Part shown: piece by piece, positions 17,434 through 25,908 of the stretch
Numbering within the stretch: the first letter of the stretch is position 1
Layout: each line of letters starts with the position of its first letter
From: Hyphomicrobium sp. 12-62-95
GTDB taxonomy: Bacteria; Pseudomonadota; Alphaproteobacteria; Rhizobiales; Hyphomicrobiaceae
Reading direction: 5' to 3'
Assembly: GCA_002279935.1 (NCBI GenBank)
Contig: NCCZ01000013.1
Location: 1-64,000, forward strand
Length of the DNA: 64,000 nt
The notes under the pieces: model-generated
The model's database searches: none
Told to the model about the DNA's origin: nothing
The model's input: only the letters and a program-made list of their open reading frames with translations
Translations under genes and position numbers: made by a program

Positions 17434-17478
17434 TGGTCGGAGCGAGAGGATTTGAACCTCCGACCCCCAGTCCCCCAG
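17434..17478 (-). other. 3' fragment of a tRNA-Pro gene (attachment site)
   Basis: On the minus strand this reads from the anticodon loop (CTGGGGGAC, anticodon GGG) through GGGGGTCGGAGG, the T-arm GGTTCAAATCC and the acceptor strand CTCTCGCTCCGACCA. It includes the CCA end. No D-arm or 5' acceptor strand precedes it, so it is not a full tRNA. Integrases of the P4 type often recombine within the tRNA 3' half and leave such a duplicate at one element end. Its orientation puts the element to the right and the intact tRNA at the far right end, outside this window. Confidence 0.8.
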
Positions 17479-17657
17479 CCTGTGAGGGTGGAATCCATCC
17501 CTGCCAAGCTGGTTTAATTCAAGCGCTCAACGCACTGATCCTTCCAGTGCATTCCTTAATCTGCTGTACCACCCGTCACCTACCACCCCACAGCAGGTTG
17601 GATCAAAATCGGAGACTTTTCGGGGGGCTTTATAGCCCGGGCTGAAGTTCACCACGT

Positions 17658-17670
17658 TGCTCTTAGAGCA
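17658..17670. promoter_or_regulatory. Inverted repeat upstream of the integrase
   Basis: TGCTCT and AGAGCA flank a single T, 19 bp before the integrase start codon. The position suits an operator or a recombinase or excisionase site. The rest of 17479-17688 shows nothing else I can name. Confidence 0.4.
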
Positions 17671-17688
17671 CATATTGGGAGACCTTCA

Positions 17689-19014
17689 GTGACTGACAAG
17701 ATCGAACTCTCCGACGCCATGCTGCGCAGCCTCAAACTGCCCGCCACCGGCGTCATCTATCATCCCGACTCCAAGATCGCCGGCTTCGGCATCCGCGTCA
17801 GCAAGCACGGCCTCAAAACTTTCTACTTCATCTACCGCTTCAAGGATCAGCGCCCGCGCCTGACCCTCGGCCACTACCCCAAAATCTCACTGGCCCAGGC
17901 CCGCAAGCGGGCAAGCGAAGCTACCGGCTTGCTCTACCGCGGGCTTGATCCGGCAATCCACCTGCGCCTCAACGAAGAGGACACCCACGCATCGGCCGAC
18001 GTCACCCCGCATGTCAGCCAGGCCCCCATCTTTACCTTTGCTCTTCAAGAATACATCGATAAGCACCTGGCAACCAAATGCAGGCCCTCCACCCAGAGGG
18101 AAGTCAGCCGCTCGCTGCGCAGCAACTTCCTTGAGCCCTGGGCCGCCATCCCCATCGATCAGATCACGGCCTTTCAGGTCAGCGAGATCATCGATGCCAA
18201 GATCGCCGACGACAAGCCCAGCGCCGCCATCCATGCGCACGCCGACATCAAGGCCTTCTTCGCCTGGTGCGTGGCCCGCAAGATGATCAAGGCCTCACCC
18301 GCCGACACCATCCCCACTCCGGCCTCCAAGGGCAAACGCAAGCGCAGCCTCAACGCCCACGAAATCCAGGCCGTCTGGCTCGCAACCGAAAAGGAGGTCA
18401 ATCCGATCGGCAAGCTGATCCAGCTCGCCCTCGTCACCGGCCAGCGCCGCGGCGAGATCGCCGGCATGCGTTGGGACGAACTGCACATCAAGCATGGCTA
18501 TTGGGAAATCCCCGGCAGCCGCACCAAGAACGGGCTCGATCACATCGTGCCGCTATCCTTCCTGGCGATTGCCATCATCGACTCGGTGACCAAGACCCCG
18601 ATGCCGATGCAGCCGGGGGACACGGAGATCCGCTATTCGCCCTTCGTGTTTCCGGCTCAGCGCCTGCCCGCCAAGCCGATCAGCGACTTTTCCGACACCA
18701 AGGAACGCCTGGACAGGCTTGCCGCCATCGCGCCCTGGTGCATCCACGACCTGCGCCGCACCATGGCCACCGGCCTGGGCGAGATCGGCATCCTGCCCAA
18801 ACCGAAAAAGAAGCTGTTCAACCACGCCGAAAACGAGGTGCATGATACCTACGACCGCTTCGAATATTTCAAGGAGCGCTGCGAAGCCATGCACCTTTGG
18901 GCTCTCTATGTGAAAAAAGCCATCGCGGGCCAGATCGAGACCGCCTCCATCGGTGCGTTCGACAATCCATTCGCCCGCATCGAAGAGCAGCCCTCCCCGG
19001 GCGCTTCACCCTGA
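17689..19014 (+). CDS. P4-type tyrosine integrase
   Basis: This 441-residue integrase has an N-terminal DUF4102 domain (GFGIRVSKHGLKTFYFIYRF, then LTLGHYPKISLAQARKRASE) and a core-binding domain at about 110-215. Its catalytic domain has the Arg in ALVTGQRRGEIAGMRWDEL, IHDLRRTMATGLGE, the His in KLFNHAENEVHD and the nucleophile Tyr in TYDRFEYFKERCEA. The catalytic residues are complete. It is adjacent to the tRNA-Pro 3' fragment, as expected of an integrase using that tRNA as attachment site, and reads into the element. Confidence 0.94.
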   Translation: MTDKIELSDAMLRSLKLPATGVIYHPDSKIAGFGIRVSKHGLKTFYFIYRFKDQRPRLTLGHYPKISLAQARKRASEATGLLYRGLDPAIHLRLNEEDTHASADVTPHVSQAPIFTFALQEYIDKHLATKCRPSTQREVSRSLRSNFLEPWAAIPIDQITAFQVSEIIDAKIADDKPSAAIHAHADIKAFFAWCVARKMIKASPADTIPTPASKGKRKRSLNAHEIQAVWLATEKEVNPIGKLIQLALVTGQRRGEIAGMRWDELHIKHGYWEIPGSRTKNGLDHIVPLSFLAIAIIDSVTKTPMPMQPGDTEIRYSPFVFPAQRLPAKPISDFSDTKERLDRLAAIAPWCIHDLRRTMATGLGEIGILPKPKKKLFNHAENEVHDTYDRFEYFKERCEAMHLWALYVKKAIAGQIETASIGAFDNPFARIEEQPSPGASP

Positions 19015-19136
19015 CACACATCCCCCGGAGCGCGCGGAACTTGCTTTTCGCGCGCTCCTTTAAAGCGAGCCGATTTAAAGCTCCCGCCGACTTTCCAACA
19101 CAGAAAGCTCGAGCAACCCTCACCGGGGACCATCAG

Positions 19137-19529
19137 ATGAACCACATCGCCATTAAGCACGTCATGTTCATGACCTCGCTGTCGCGCGCCCAGGTCTACA
19201 TCATGGAACGGGCCAACCACCTTCCAAACCGCAAGCTTCGCTCCGATACCCGTGGCGTCTGGCTTCAAGACGATATCTGCGCCTGGATGCAGACCTGCCT
19301 TGATACCCAGCGCCTGCACAAGCTGTGCCCCAACACCACCGTCAACCTCGCCGACCGCTTCATTACCAAGAAGGAGCTCATCAAGCTGGTCAATATGTCG
19401 GCGCCCACCATCCTTCAGCAGGAGATCGCTGGAACCTTTCCTTCGCGCGTAAAAATCACCAAAACGCGTGTCGGCTGGTTCTATCGCGAAATCATCGATT
19501 GGCTGGCCGCACGCCCCAGCGTCCACTAG
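19137..19529 (+). CDS. Tandem AlpA-like DNA-binding protein
   Basis: This 130-residue protein contains two AlpA/excisionase-type winged helices. The first is MTSLSRAQVYIMERANHLPN with RGVWLQDDICAWMQTC; the second is FITKKELIKLVNMSAPTILQ with RVGWFYREIIDWLAARP. Proteins of this family regulate or assist integrases as directionality factors. The ATG at 19137 was chosen because the longer frame overlaps the integrase. A terminator follows directly, so it may be co-transcribed with the integrase. Confidence 0.8.
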   Translation: MNHIAIKHVMFMTSLSRAQVYIMERANHLPNRKLRSDTRGVWLQDDICAWMQTCLDTQRLHKLCPNTTVNLADRFITKKELIKLVNMSAPTILQQEIAGTFPSRVKITKTRVGWFYREIIDWLAARPSVH

Positions 19530-19549
19530 CGTCTCCAAACAGCAAATTC

Positions 19550-19574
19550 AAAAGGCGCCATCCGGCGCCTTTTT
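19550..19574 (+). terminator. Rho-independent terminator
   Basis: GGCGCC at 19554-19559 pairs with GGCGCC at 19564-19569 across a 4-base loop, with flanking A-run and T-run that extend the stem and end in five T. It closes the integrase/AlpA unit 21 bp after the stop. Confidence 0.88.
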
Positions 19575-19652
19575 CATTTTGTTGCTCACTGCCCTTTATC
19601 CCGGTCTCCGCGCTCACAACAAAGACGTTATGAGCAATGCGGAAGACCACAC

Positions 19653-20165
19653 ATGACCATCCCCAACATAATCGGGAAAGCCGCTCCCATCATCTTCACC
19701 CTGGAGGAGGTGAAGTTGCGCACATCGCTTTCCAACGCACTTTATCACCTCCACAAAGAGCGCGATTTTCCGGCTCCCTTCCACCTGTCCCGGCATCGCC
19801 TCGCCTGGCACGCGCATGCCGTCATTGGCTGGATGCAGAAATGCATCGATGCCAGAGCCGATCAATCGCCGCATGCCCCCGCTCCCCGCATCACGGCAGC
19901 CGACCGCTTCATCTCCCTCAAGGAGGTTTGCGGCTGCCTTGGCGTCTCTCGCCAGACCGTCGATAGGCTCGAAGCGCGCGGGCTCTTTCCTCTTCGCATC
20001 AGGATCGGCCAGCGCCGCATGGCTTGGCTCAAATCGGAAATCGACGCCTGGACCGCCGAACGCGCTCCTCACCGCGAGGAGGAAGCGTCCATCCCCGCCA
20101 CGCCGGATCGGGCCAAATCACCCGAGCCCGCCGTCCTTCCAACCAATCCATTCATGGGCCTTTGA
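19653..20165 (+). CDS. Second tandem AlpA-like DNA-binding protein
   Basis: The 170-residue product repeats the double AlpA layout. The first half is IIFTLEEVKLRTSLSNALYH with HRLAWHAHAVIGWMQKC; the second is FISLKEVCGCLGVSRQTVDR with RRMAWLKSEIDAWTAER. A Pro/Ala-rich tail follows. It opens a new run of small genes after the terminator, so it probably controls that run or acts as an excisionase. It is only loosely similar to the preceding AlpA-like protein. Confidence 0.78.
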   Translation: MTIPNIIGKAAPIIFTLEEVKLRTSLSNALYHLHKERDFPAPFHLSRHRLAWHAHAVIGWMQKCIDARADQSPHAPAPRITAADRFISLKEVCGCLGVSRQTVDRLEARGLFPLRIRIGQRRMAWLKSEIDAWTAERAPHREEEASIPATPDRAKSPEPAVLPTNPFMGL

Positions 20166-20166
20166 A

Positions 20167-20382
20167 ATGTCTGCAGACATCAAGATCACCGAAATCATCC
20201 GCGCGCACGGCGAAGCCGCCGCAATCAAGCGAACCCAGCGCGAGATCTACCCCGAGAGCGGCCAAACCGACAGCCGGTTCATGGTCGCGCTCCGCAACGC
20301 GGCCCGCCGCGCCACGAAAATCCAGCGCCATCTCGCCCGCGAGCGCGACCGCGACGACACGCCCGAACCCGACTTGAGCTGA
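20167..20382 (+). CDS. Small basic hypothetical protein
   Basis: This 71-residue product starts MSADIKITEIIRAHGEAAAI, one base after the preceding stop. It has a basic C-terminal half (ALRNAARRATKIQRHLARER) ending in an acidic tail. No family is recognised. The tight spacing implies translational coupling with the AlpA-like gene. Confidence 0.6.
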   Translation: MSADIKITEIIRAHGEAAAIKRTQREIYPESGQTDSRFMVALRNAARRATKIQRHLARERDRDDTPEPDLS

Positions 20383-20404
20383 GCCATTAACCGGGAAACC
20401 GACC

Positions 20405-20833
20405 ATGACCAACACGCCTCAGCAAATCGCCGGGCAAGCCTCCGTTGCACCCGCCCCGATCGCATCGCCCGTGCAACGCCGCGCCGATGCATCGATCGGC
20501 ATTGGCAACCTTCCCGCCATCGCCGGATATTTCCGGAAAGGCCGGCGCATCCCGCGGCGCCATCCCGGCAGACGCAAAATCCGCAAACTTGCAAATCGCA
20601 TCGCCGCCGATCTGGATGTCCGCATCGTCGCCGCCAACACACTCCTGAAAACGTACACCCCCGACAACACCTTCATCTCCGGCCCCATGGCCGGAATCGC
20701 TGCCCTTTGCCGCCTGCCCTTCCGCCGCCTCTACCACGTCGACCGGGAAGCGCTGTCGGAGATCCGCTACCTGCGCGCCCTTCACGCATTCTACGTCAAG
20801 GAAGACACGCCCTTTGCATGGGAAAGGAACTAG
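20405..20833 (+). CDS. Hypothetical protein
   Basis: The 142-residue product has a Pro/Ala-rich start, a basic segment (YFRKGRRIPRRHPGRRKIRK) and a C-terminal part with FISGPMAGIAALCRLPFRRL and ALHAFYVKEDTPFAW. No known domain is visible. It lies 22 bp after the preceding gene and 2 bp before the SLOG-domain gene in the same run. Confidence 0.6.
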   Translation: MTNTPQQIAGQASVAPAPIASPVQRRADASIGIGNLPAIAGYFRKGRRIPRRHPGRRKIRKLANRIAADLDVRIVAANTLLKTYTPDNTFISGPMAGIAALCRLPFRRLYHVDREALSEIRYLRALHAFYVKEDTPFAWERN

Positions 20834-20835
20834 CC

Positions 20836-21861
20836 ATGCGCCTCATCGTCTGCGGTGCCCGCGATTACGACGACTATCACGCCGTCAAGACCGCCATCGC
20901 GCAGCTGAAGCCTGCTGTCATCGCCCACGGCACCGCCAAGGGCGTCGATAGCGTTGCCGATGAGGTCGCCAAGCACCTGCGCATCACCGTGCGCCGCTAT
21001 GCGCCCGACGGAAAACGCCACGGGCGCTTCGCCAAGCACATCCGCAACGGCCAGATGCTGAAGGAGTTCAATCCCGACGCAGTACTCACCATTCTCGGCA
21101 AGCCGGCCGTGCCCGGAGCCCCTGGCAACCCTGACGACCCGGGCGATGCCGGAAACTATGGCGCGACAACGATCGCGCTGCGCGCCCTCAAATCCGGCAT
21201 CCCGGTTTATACCGTCGGCAAGGACCGTCAGCTCCTGCAGCTGCCCAAACTCGAACGCGACCGCCTCAACAGCGCAAGCCTGCCCCGCAACGTCAGCCCC
21301 GAAAACGTCGTGCGCGGCCTGATCGCGCGCGCTGCGCCCCCTACTATGGCCCGTGCGCCCGATACCGCGCCATCGCCCGCCAAAGCGCCCGAACCGAAAA
21401 ACGTGATCGGCGAACCGCCCTATCTCGAAACCGGCCCGCATGGCCGCGGCGATTTCAATCCTTATACCGCCCGCCTTCAAAGCCATCAGGGCCGTTCGAT
21501 CCACGAAGCGTTCACCGCTGCCAAGATCTTCGAGAACGGCGCCACGGGCCTCACCCCCGACCAGACCCAGGGCCGCACGGCCACCAACCGCGACGAGCTC
21601 GGCGACATTTACACCGCGCTCTGGGGCCAGTGGCTACGCGAGAACCCGAAACAGATGGACGCGCTGCTTTCCGCCCGCGGCATTGCCAACGTCAACGCGC
21701 CCAAGGAAGACGTCTGCCCCGCGCAAACCCTTTGGCGCATCCGCCAAGCCGAGATCCGCCGCCGCCATCTTCTCAGGCTGCCGATCCCGCAGCACAGCCT
21801 ATCAATCGCCCCGTCATTCAATGCCAGCCACGACAACGGGCCCGAAAACACGATGGAGTGA
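20836..21861 (+). CDS. DUF2493 / SLOG-domain (YspA-like) protein with C-terminal extension
   Basis: This 341-residue protein starts MRLIVCGARDYDDYHAVKTA. It shows the DUF2493 pattern: GxRDY at the first strand, HGTAKGVDSVADEVAKH as the nucleotide-binding turn, and DAVLTI before a GNPDD loop. SLOG domains bind or cleave nucleotide-derived ligands; phage and plasmid copies are common. A long extension (about 130-341) contains DFNPYTARLQSHQGRSIHEA and EVC-type Cys motifs, without recognised family. The start at 20836 was preferred over an upstream ATG because it begins the first strand of the fold. Confidence 0.75.
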   Translation: MRLIVCGARDYDDYHAVKTAIAQLKPAVIAHGTAKGVDSVADEVAKHLRITVRRYAPDGKRHGRFAKHIRNGQMLKEFNPDAVLTILGKPAVPGAPGNPDDPGDAGNYGATTIALRALKSGIPVYTVGKDRQLLQLPKLERDRLNSASLPRNVSPENVVRGLIARAAPPTMARAPDTAPSPAKAPEPKNVIGEPPYLETGPHGRGDFNPYTARLQSHQGRSIHEAFTAAKIFENGATGLTPDQTQGRTATNRDELGDIYTALWGQWLRENPKQMDALLSARGIANVNAPKEDVCPAQTLWRIRQAEIRRRHLLRLPIPQHSLSIAPSFNASHDNGPENTME

Positions 21862-21965
21862 CTTCACCCCTTCGTTCCACGTCACATCATCGTCAGCCCT
21901 TGATAGACGCGCAGCACGATCACAACAGAACCTTAGAAACCCCGATTCACCCGAGTAGTTTGCAC

Positions 21966-23045
21966 ATGAAAATGCTGCGCCTCTACGACATCGAAATCAT
22001 CCCGCCCTTCGGCGACGAGCTCGAGATCGTTCTGCCCGGCCAGACCTACGAGCACGCCAAACGCGCCGCAGAAATACTCCTGCTCACCCGCGGCGAAGCC
22101 CCGTTCGATCCGATTGACATCTCACCCGGCCGCAATCTGGGAGACATCTACACGCGCAAGGCCGACAAGCTCATGCATCACCTTCTGGCCGCCTACGATG
22201 CCGTCTACGACAAGGCGCAAGAGCGCCGTTTCATGGCCGAGATGTTCGACCATCTCGAATACCAGATCGAAGCCGCCTTCCCCTTCTCGCGCAACGTCGA
22301 CCGCCGGCTGCTGGAGAGATTCATCATTCAGCGCGCTGCGCGCCAGTTGCCCGATCAGATCATCGAAGCCAATCCCCTGCGGCGCAAAGCCAACAACGCC
22401 AACGCGCCTTCTCCCACCGCCAAAGCCAAAAGCATGCGCGCAGACAAGGGTCTGACCGCTGCCAAGCGGCTGATCGGCAGCATCGAAAAAGACGTTCACG
22501 AAACCGCGCAGCTCACCGACCAGGTGAAGCACGAGCATATCGCAGCCCGCATCGCGATTTCCCGCGCCGCTCGCGACCGCGCCGCATCCGTACGCGCCCG
22601 CGTCAACAAGGATTTCAACCAGCACTATCGTGAGGTCAGGCGGCTTTACGCCGAAAAAGCGCCACCCGGCGACAAACAAGCGGCCCACGAATACCAGGGT
22701 ACGCTGAAAGCCGTCGTCAGATCCCACCAGACCGTGCTGCGCCACGCGCTCCGATCGGTTCACGATCACAAGCGTGAGGCCCTCGCCACCGCCGACAAAG
22801 TGCTGTCGGATTTCCATGACCGCAACAGGCAGCTCTCTAAATGGGAAACCGACTGGCTCCGCCAGCAGTGGCGGGAAATCTCGACCACGCACTATCGTGA
22901 AAAACACACCCCGCCCCACACTGCCCACATCGACAAGCCTGCGCCTCAACCTTTCATGGAACGGCTCGCAACCCGCTCCCGAGAACGCGCCGCCCCTTCG
23001 CCGTGCCGCGAGCAGAACAATGGGCACGATCCTGAACCATCTTGA
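21966..23045 (+). CDS. Hypothetical coiled-coil protein
   Basis: This 359-residue protein starts MKMLRLYDIEIIPPFGDELE. It is strongly helical and charged from about 150 onwards (KSMRADKGLTAAKRLIGSIE, HEHIAARIAISRAARDRAAS, VRSHQTVLRHALRSVHDHKR), consistent with a long coiled coil. The N-terminal 90 residues may form a small globular domain. No family is recognised. It lies within the same-strand run of unknown genes after the SLOG gene. Confidence 0.62.
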   Translation: MKMLRLYDIEIIPPFGDELEIVLPGQTYEHAKRAAEILLLTRGEAPFDPIDISPGRNLGDIYTRKADKLMHHLLAAYDAVYDKAQERRFMAEMFDHLEYQIEAAFPFSRNVDRRLLERFIIQRAARQLPDQIIEANPLRRKANNANAPSPTAKAKSMRADKGLTAAKRLIGSIEKDVHETAQLTDQVKHEHIAARIAISRAARDRAASVRARVNKDFNQHYREVRRLYAEKAPPGDKQAAHEYQGTLKAVVRSHQTVLRHALRSVHDHKREALATADKVLSDFHDRNRQLSKWETDWLRQQWREISTTHYREKHTPPHTAHIDKPAPQPFMERLATRSRERAAPSPCREQNNGHDPEPS

Positions 23046-23179
23046 CGCCTAACCAGGGCCGCTCTTGCGACAATCGCATAAAGCGCAAAGGGAAAGCAGG
23101 TCTTCGGATGCGAGTGATCGGGCAAAGCCCTCTCAGAGAGAGGGTGAAGTCCCGCCTCCCGCAATCCAAAGGAAGACCC

Positions 23180-23584
23180 ATGCTAGATTTCGCTGTACCC
23201 ACTCGCGCCGCCGCCAAACGACCCAAGCCCTTCGATTGGCAAAGGCCCACCCAATACGACGATTGTCAGAAAGCCGCGTTCCACCGCGCAGCGTCCAATC
23301 GGCTGAAGCTGTTGGCCGCCCAGCTTGACTGGCCGAAGGCGGATTTTGACCTCCGCAGCAACAAAGCCGGTATCGCCGTTTCGGGCGAGATCGCCCTTCA
23401 TCACGAACGCGTCTATATCAGCGTTTCCCAATCCTGCATGGGCGCCCAATCCGGCATTCTCATCCGAACCTGCAAGGGTCGCCGCGATTACACCGGCGGA
23501 CGAAATCACTTTGCCGCCCTCACCCTTCTCGATGACCCCCCTGCCCTCGCCGAGCGCGTGACAGCCGTCATGGCCGGAGGCTGA
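23180..23584 (+). CDS. Hypothetical protein
   Basis: The 134-residue product starts MLDFAVPTRAAAKRPKPFDW. It has a mixed alpha/beta second half (GEIALHHERVYISVSQSCMG, GILIRTCKGRRDYTGGRNHF, AALTLLDDPPALAERVTAVM). The GGRNHF and final helix resemble small plasmid and ICE proteins of unknown role; I cannot name a family. GGAAG precedes the ATG. The next gene starts 4 bp after its stop. Confidence 0.62.
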   Translation: MLDFAVPTRAAAKRPKPFDWQRPTQYDDCQKAAFHRAASNRLKLLAAQLDWPKADFDLRSNKAGIAVSGEIALHHERVYISVSQSCMGAQSGILIRTCKGRRDYTGGRNHFAALTLLDDPPALAERVTAVMAGG

Positions 23585-23588
23585 ACCC

Positions 23589-23828
23589 ATGGCCGATCTG
23601 TTCCCTTCCCGCGCGCAAAACCTGGGCGTCAAACCCAAGGTTCTTTTGGCCCGCACTCAAAAATCGCTGAGCCATTACCGCGCAGCCCTCACTGAGTTCG
23701 CCGCCCCTTACATCGATATCGACAATTCCGTTCAAGGGGCCCTGGACGATCTGATGGCCGCCTTCGACGACTTCGAGCGCCACGTGCGCGAAACCGTCAC
23801 CTGGCTCAACCAGCAGCCCGGCACCTGA
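23589..23828 (+). CDS. Small helical hypothetical protein
   Basis: A 79-residue helical product (SLSHYRAALTEFAAPYIDID, VQGALDDLMAAFDDFERHVR) follows the preceding gene by 4 bp. It has no recognised domain. The close packing suggests an operon. Confidence 0.58.
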   Translation: MADLFPSRAQNLGVKPKVLLARTQKSLSHYRAALTEFAAPYIDIDNSVQGALDDLMAAFDDFERHVRETVTWLNQQPGT

Positions 23829-23857
23829 CCCCCAACCCACAAGAAAGGAGCATTCCC

Positions 23858-24223
23858 ATGAACCCCGCCTTCGACAACGTCGATGAAGAAATCAAACAGA
23901 TCCGCCTCGAGGCCTGGCACAAAGCACCCGGCCCCCGTGTCGGCGACTTTATCCAGTTCGCAACCGGCGAGCTCCGCCGCATCGCCCATGTCTGGCCGGA
24001 CCGCATCCAGCCGACCAGCGGCACCGGATCGTTTTATTTCGGCCACGGCTATTGCAGCCACTCCGGCGGTCTCGACAACGGCATCCCGCGCGAGATCTTC
24101 ATCGATACCGGCAACACCAAACCGGGCGAAGTCTGGTTCTTTCATCACGACAGCGCCTGCGCACACAACGGGGTCAACACCACCATTCCGTGCCGGTTAT
24201 ACGCCCTGCAAACCCAACACTAG
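23858..24223 (+). CDS. Hypothetical protein
   Basis: The 121-residue product has a strong ribosome binding site (GAAAGGAG) and a beta-rich C-terminal part (IQPTSGTGSFYFGHGYCSHS, GEVWFFHHDSACAHNGVNTT, IPCRLYAL). It is rich in His and Cys, so metal binding is possible but not shown. No family was recognised. Confidence 0.62.
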   Translation: MNPAFDNVDEEIKQIRLEAWHKAPGPRVGDFIQFATGELRRIAHVWPDRIQPTSGTGSFYFGHGYCSHSGGLDNGIPREIFIDTGNTKPGEVWFFHHDSACAHNGVNTTIPCRLYALQTQH

Positions 24224-24232
24224 GAGGCATTC

Positions 24233-24817
24233 ATGACCAACCACACGACCCAAGAACTTACCTTCAACCAGTACCAGCGTACCGCCGCCGAGAATTATGC
24301 CGGTGGCGATTTCGCCTGGATTCTCGATCACCCGGACTGGCGCGCCAAGGTCGAGGATTGCGGAGATACCTTCTTCACCTTCCTGATGCTCGAATTCTCC
24401 GACCTCGAATACCCGACCGACAAGCCTGACGCCCTTAAACGCCTGCAACGCGTCGCCGATGATGTCGAAGAACTCTATGACATTATCGATGCGTTGCAGC
24501 AGCCGGCCGACCGCATCATCGCAACCTTTGTACCGCAAGTCTGCATCAACGATCACGCCGTCACCGTCGATCCGCCCGGTGAAACCTGCATCGATATCAC
24601 TGCAGCCGTGCTGGCCATGACCCGGGCCGAAGCCCTCGATCTCCGCGACGACACCGACCAAACCGATGCCCTGCTCGATCGCGACTCCGCGCCCGCCTGG
24701 ATCCGCGACTGGACAGGCCCCTTCTACCTGGCCGTGGAAGCCGCCGTCGCGCGCCACTTCGGGACCATGACCAATCCGACAGGCGAGCCGAACGTCGCGG
24801 CCGCTCCCGCAGAATGA
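24233..24817 (+). CDS. Acidic hypothetical protein
   Basis: This 194-residue acidic product (FFTFLMLEFSDLEYPTDKPD, RLQRVADDVEELYDIIDALQ) has GGAGG ten bases before the ATG and starts 9 bp after the preceding gene. Acidity and helical content would suit a protein-binding role such as anti-restriction, but there is no sequence evidence for any function. Confidence 0.6.
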   Translation: MTNHTTQELTFNQYQRTAAENYAGGDFAWILDHPDWRAKVEDCGDTFFTFLMLEFSDLEYPTDKPDALKRLQRVADDVEELYDIIDALQQPADRIIATFVPQVCINDHAVTVDPPGETCIDITAAVLAMTRAEALDLRDDTDQTDALLDRDSAPAWIRDWTGPFYLAVEAAVARHFGTMTNPTGEPNVAAAPAE

Positions 24818-24868
24818 CAGAGAGGCTCTGCCTTGAGGTGCCCCGCATGGGCGTTAAAGGAGAGCAGC

Positions 24869-25267
24869 ATGAAACTACACTTCCCCTGGCCTGACGTTCT
24901 CAAGGCCCTCGAAGAAATCAAATCCGCGAAAACCGCCAGGCCCTTCTACGGCAAAGATCTCGGACCCGGCCTTCTCATCGTCGGCGATCACGGCATTTAC
25001 CTCATGCCCAACACCACCGATGGCATCCATCACCAGGCAGGCGAGAAAATCATCGTCTACGCCCGGGAATGCGACCCCCGCACCATGCCCTTTGACGATT
25101 GGTGGCGCACCAAGAACAACACCTGGTGCGGAGATGACGGCAGCAACGCCGATCTCACGGCCCTCTCCGACACGCCGATCCCCTCGCCCATGATGATCAG
25201 CGATCTGGCCATCAGCTTCACCGGCCAACAGATGGAAATCTCCATTGAGTTCGTCCGGAAACACTAA
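24869..25267 (+). CDS. DUF3085-like protein
   Basis: The 132-residue product starts MKLHFPWPDVLKALEEIKSA. It carries the segment GPGLLIVGDHGIYLMPNTTD that I associate with the DUF3085 family of plasmid and ICE proteins, then IIVYARECDPRTMPFDDWWR. The function is unknown. AGGAGAG precedes the start. A terminator follows, so it ends the long run that begins at 19653. Confidence 0.62.
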   Translation: MKLHFPWPDVLKALEEIKSAKTARPFYGKDLGPGLLIVGDHGIYLMPNTTDGIHHQAGEKIIVYARECDPRTMPFDDWWRTKNNTWCGDDGSNADLTALSDTPIPSPMMISDLAISFTGQQMEISIEFVRKH

Positions 25268-25292
25268 CCGATTGCATCCAATTTGAAACCTG

Positions 25293-25325
25293 AGGCCCGC
25301 CACCAAGCGGGCCTTCGCATTTTAG
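25293..25325 (+). terminator. Rho-independent terminator
   Basis: AGGCCCGC (25293-25300) pairs with GCGGGCCT (25307-25314) across a 6-base loop, followed after a short gap by TTTT. It lies between the DUF3085-like gene and the GcrA-like gene. Confidence 0.8.
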
Positions 25326-25337
25326 GAGACCAACACC

Positions 25338-25790
25338 ATGACCACCTGGACCACCGAACGCATTACCAACCTTAAAAAACTCTGGACACTCGGCCAGCCC
25401 GCCTCCGCCATCGCCACCATTTTGGGAAACGTGACCCGGAACGCGATTCTCGGCAAAGTGCATCGCCTCGGACTGTCCACTCCATCTACTGCAAGCACCC
25501 GCGCCTCCGCCACCAGCACGCAGCGACGCAGCCGCCGCCAATCCTCCAGTGCCAAAACCCGCGCCGCGCCGGGCTGCCAGCCAAAACCCCACAAGGCGAA
25601 GCGCGCCTCCAAGTTTCCGCCGCTGCAGCCCCTCGTTTTCAACAACCCGCCACGTATTGGCGAGCTGAAACCCGATCAATGCTGCTGGCCTGAAGGCGAC
25701 CCGCGCAAGCCGGACTTTCACTTCTGCGGCCGCAGCAAAACTCCGGGCCGCCCCTACTGTGCGCACCACCGTGCCCGCTCCATGGCTTAA
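25338..25790 (+). CDS. GcrA-family cell-cycle regulator homologue
   Basis: The 150-residue product has the GcrA N-terminal DNA-binding domain (TWTTERITNLKKLWTLGQPA, then SAIATILGNVTRNAILGKVH and RLGL). A basic Ser/Thr-rich linker separates it from the C-terminal cysteine-containing domain (CCWPEGDPRKPDFHFCGR, PYCAHHRARS). GcrA is a sigma-70-binding activator that works at CcrM-methylated promoters in alphaproteobacteria. A copy inside a mobile element could let the element follow or steer the host cell cycle. Key motifs appear intact. It stands alone between a terminator and the M16 gene. Confidence 0.85.
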   Translation: MTTWTTERITNLKKLWTLGQPASAIATILGNVTRNAILGKVHRLGLSTPSTASTRASATSTQRRSRRQSSSAKTRAAPGCQPKPHKAKRASKFPPLQPLVFNNPPRIGELKPDQCCWPEGDPRKPDFHFCGRSKTPGRPYCAHHRARSMA

Positions 25791-25908
25791 CTCCAGACAC
25801 CGCTAAACCGCTTTCCTGTTGACGCCTCAGCTTCTTTGAAAGCGCACCGCTCAAACAACTCTATTGGATTTTGCCTTTAAAGAAATTGGGCGGCTGTTTT
25901 TCATAAAC

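Noticed and set aside
17434..17640. Complete tRNA gene
   Set aside because: Only the anticodon loop to 3' end matches tRNA-Pro; no D-arm or 5' acceptor strand follows.
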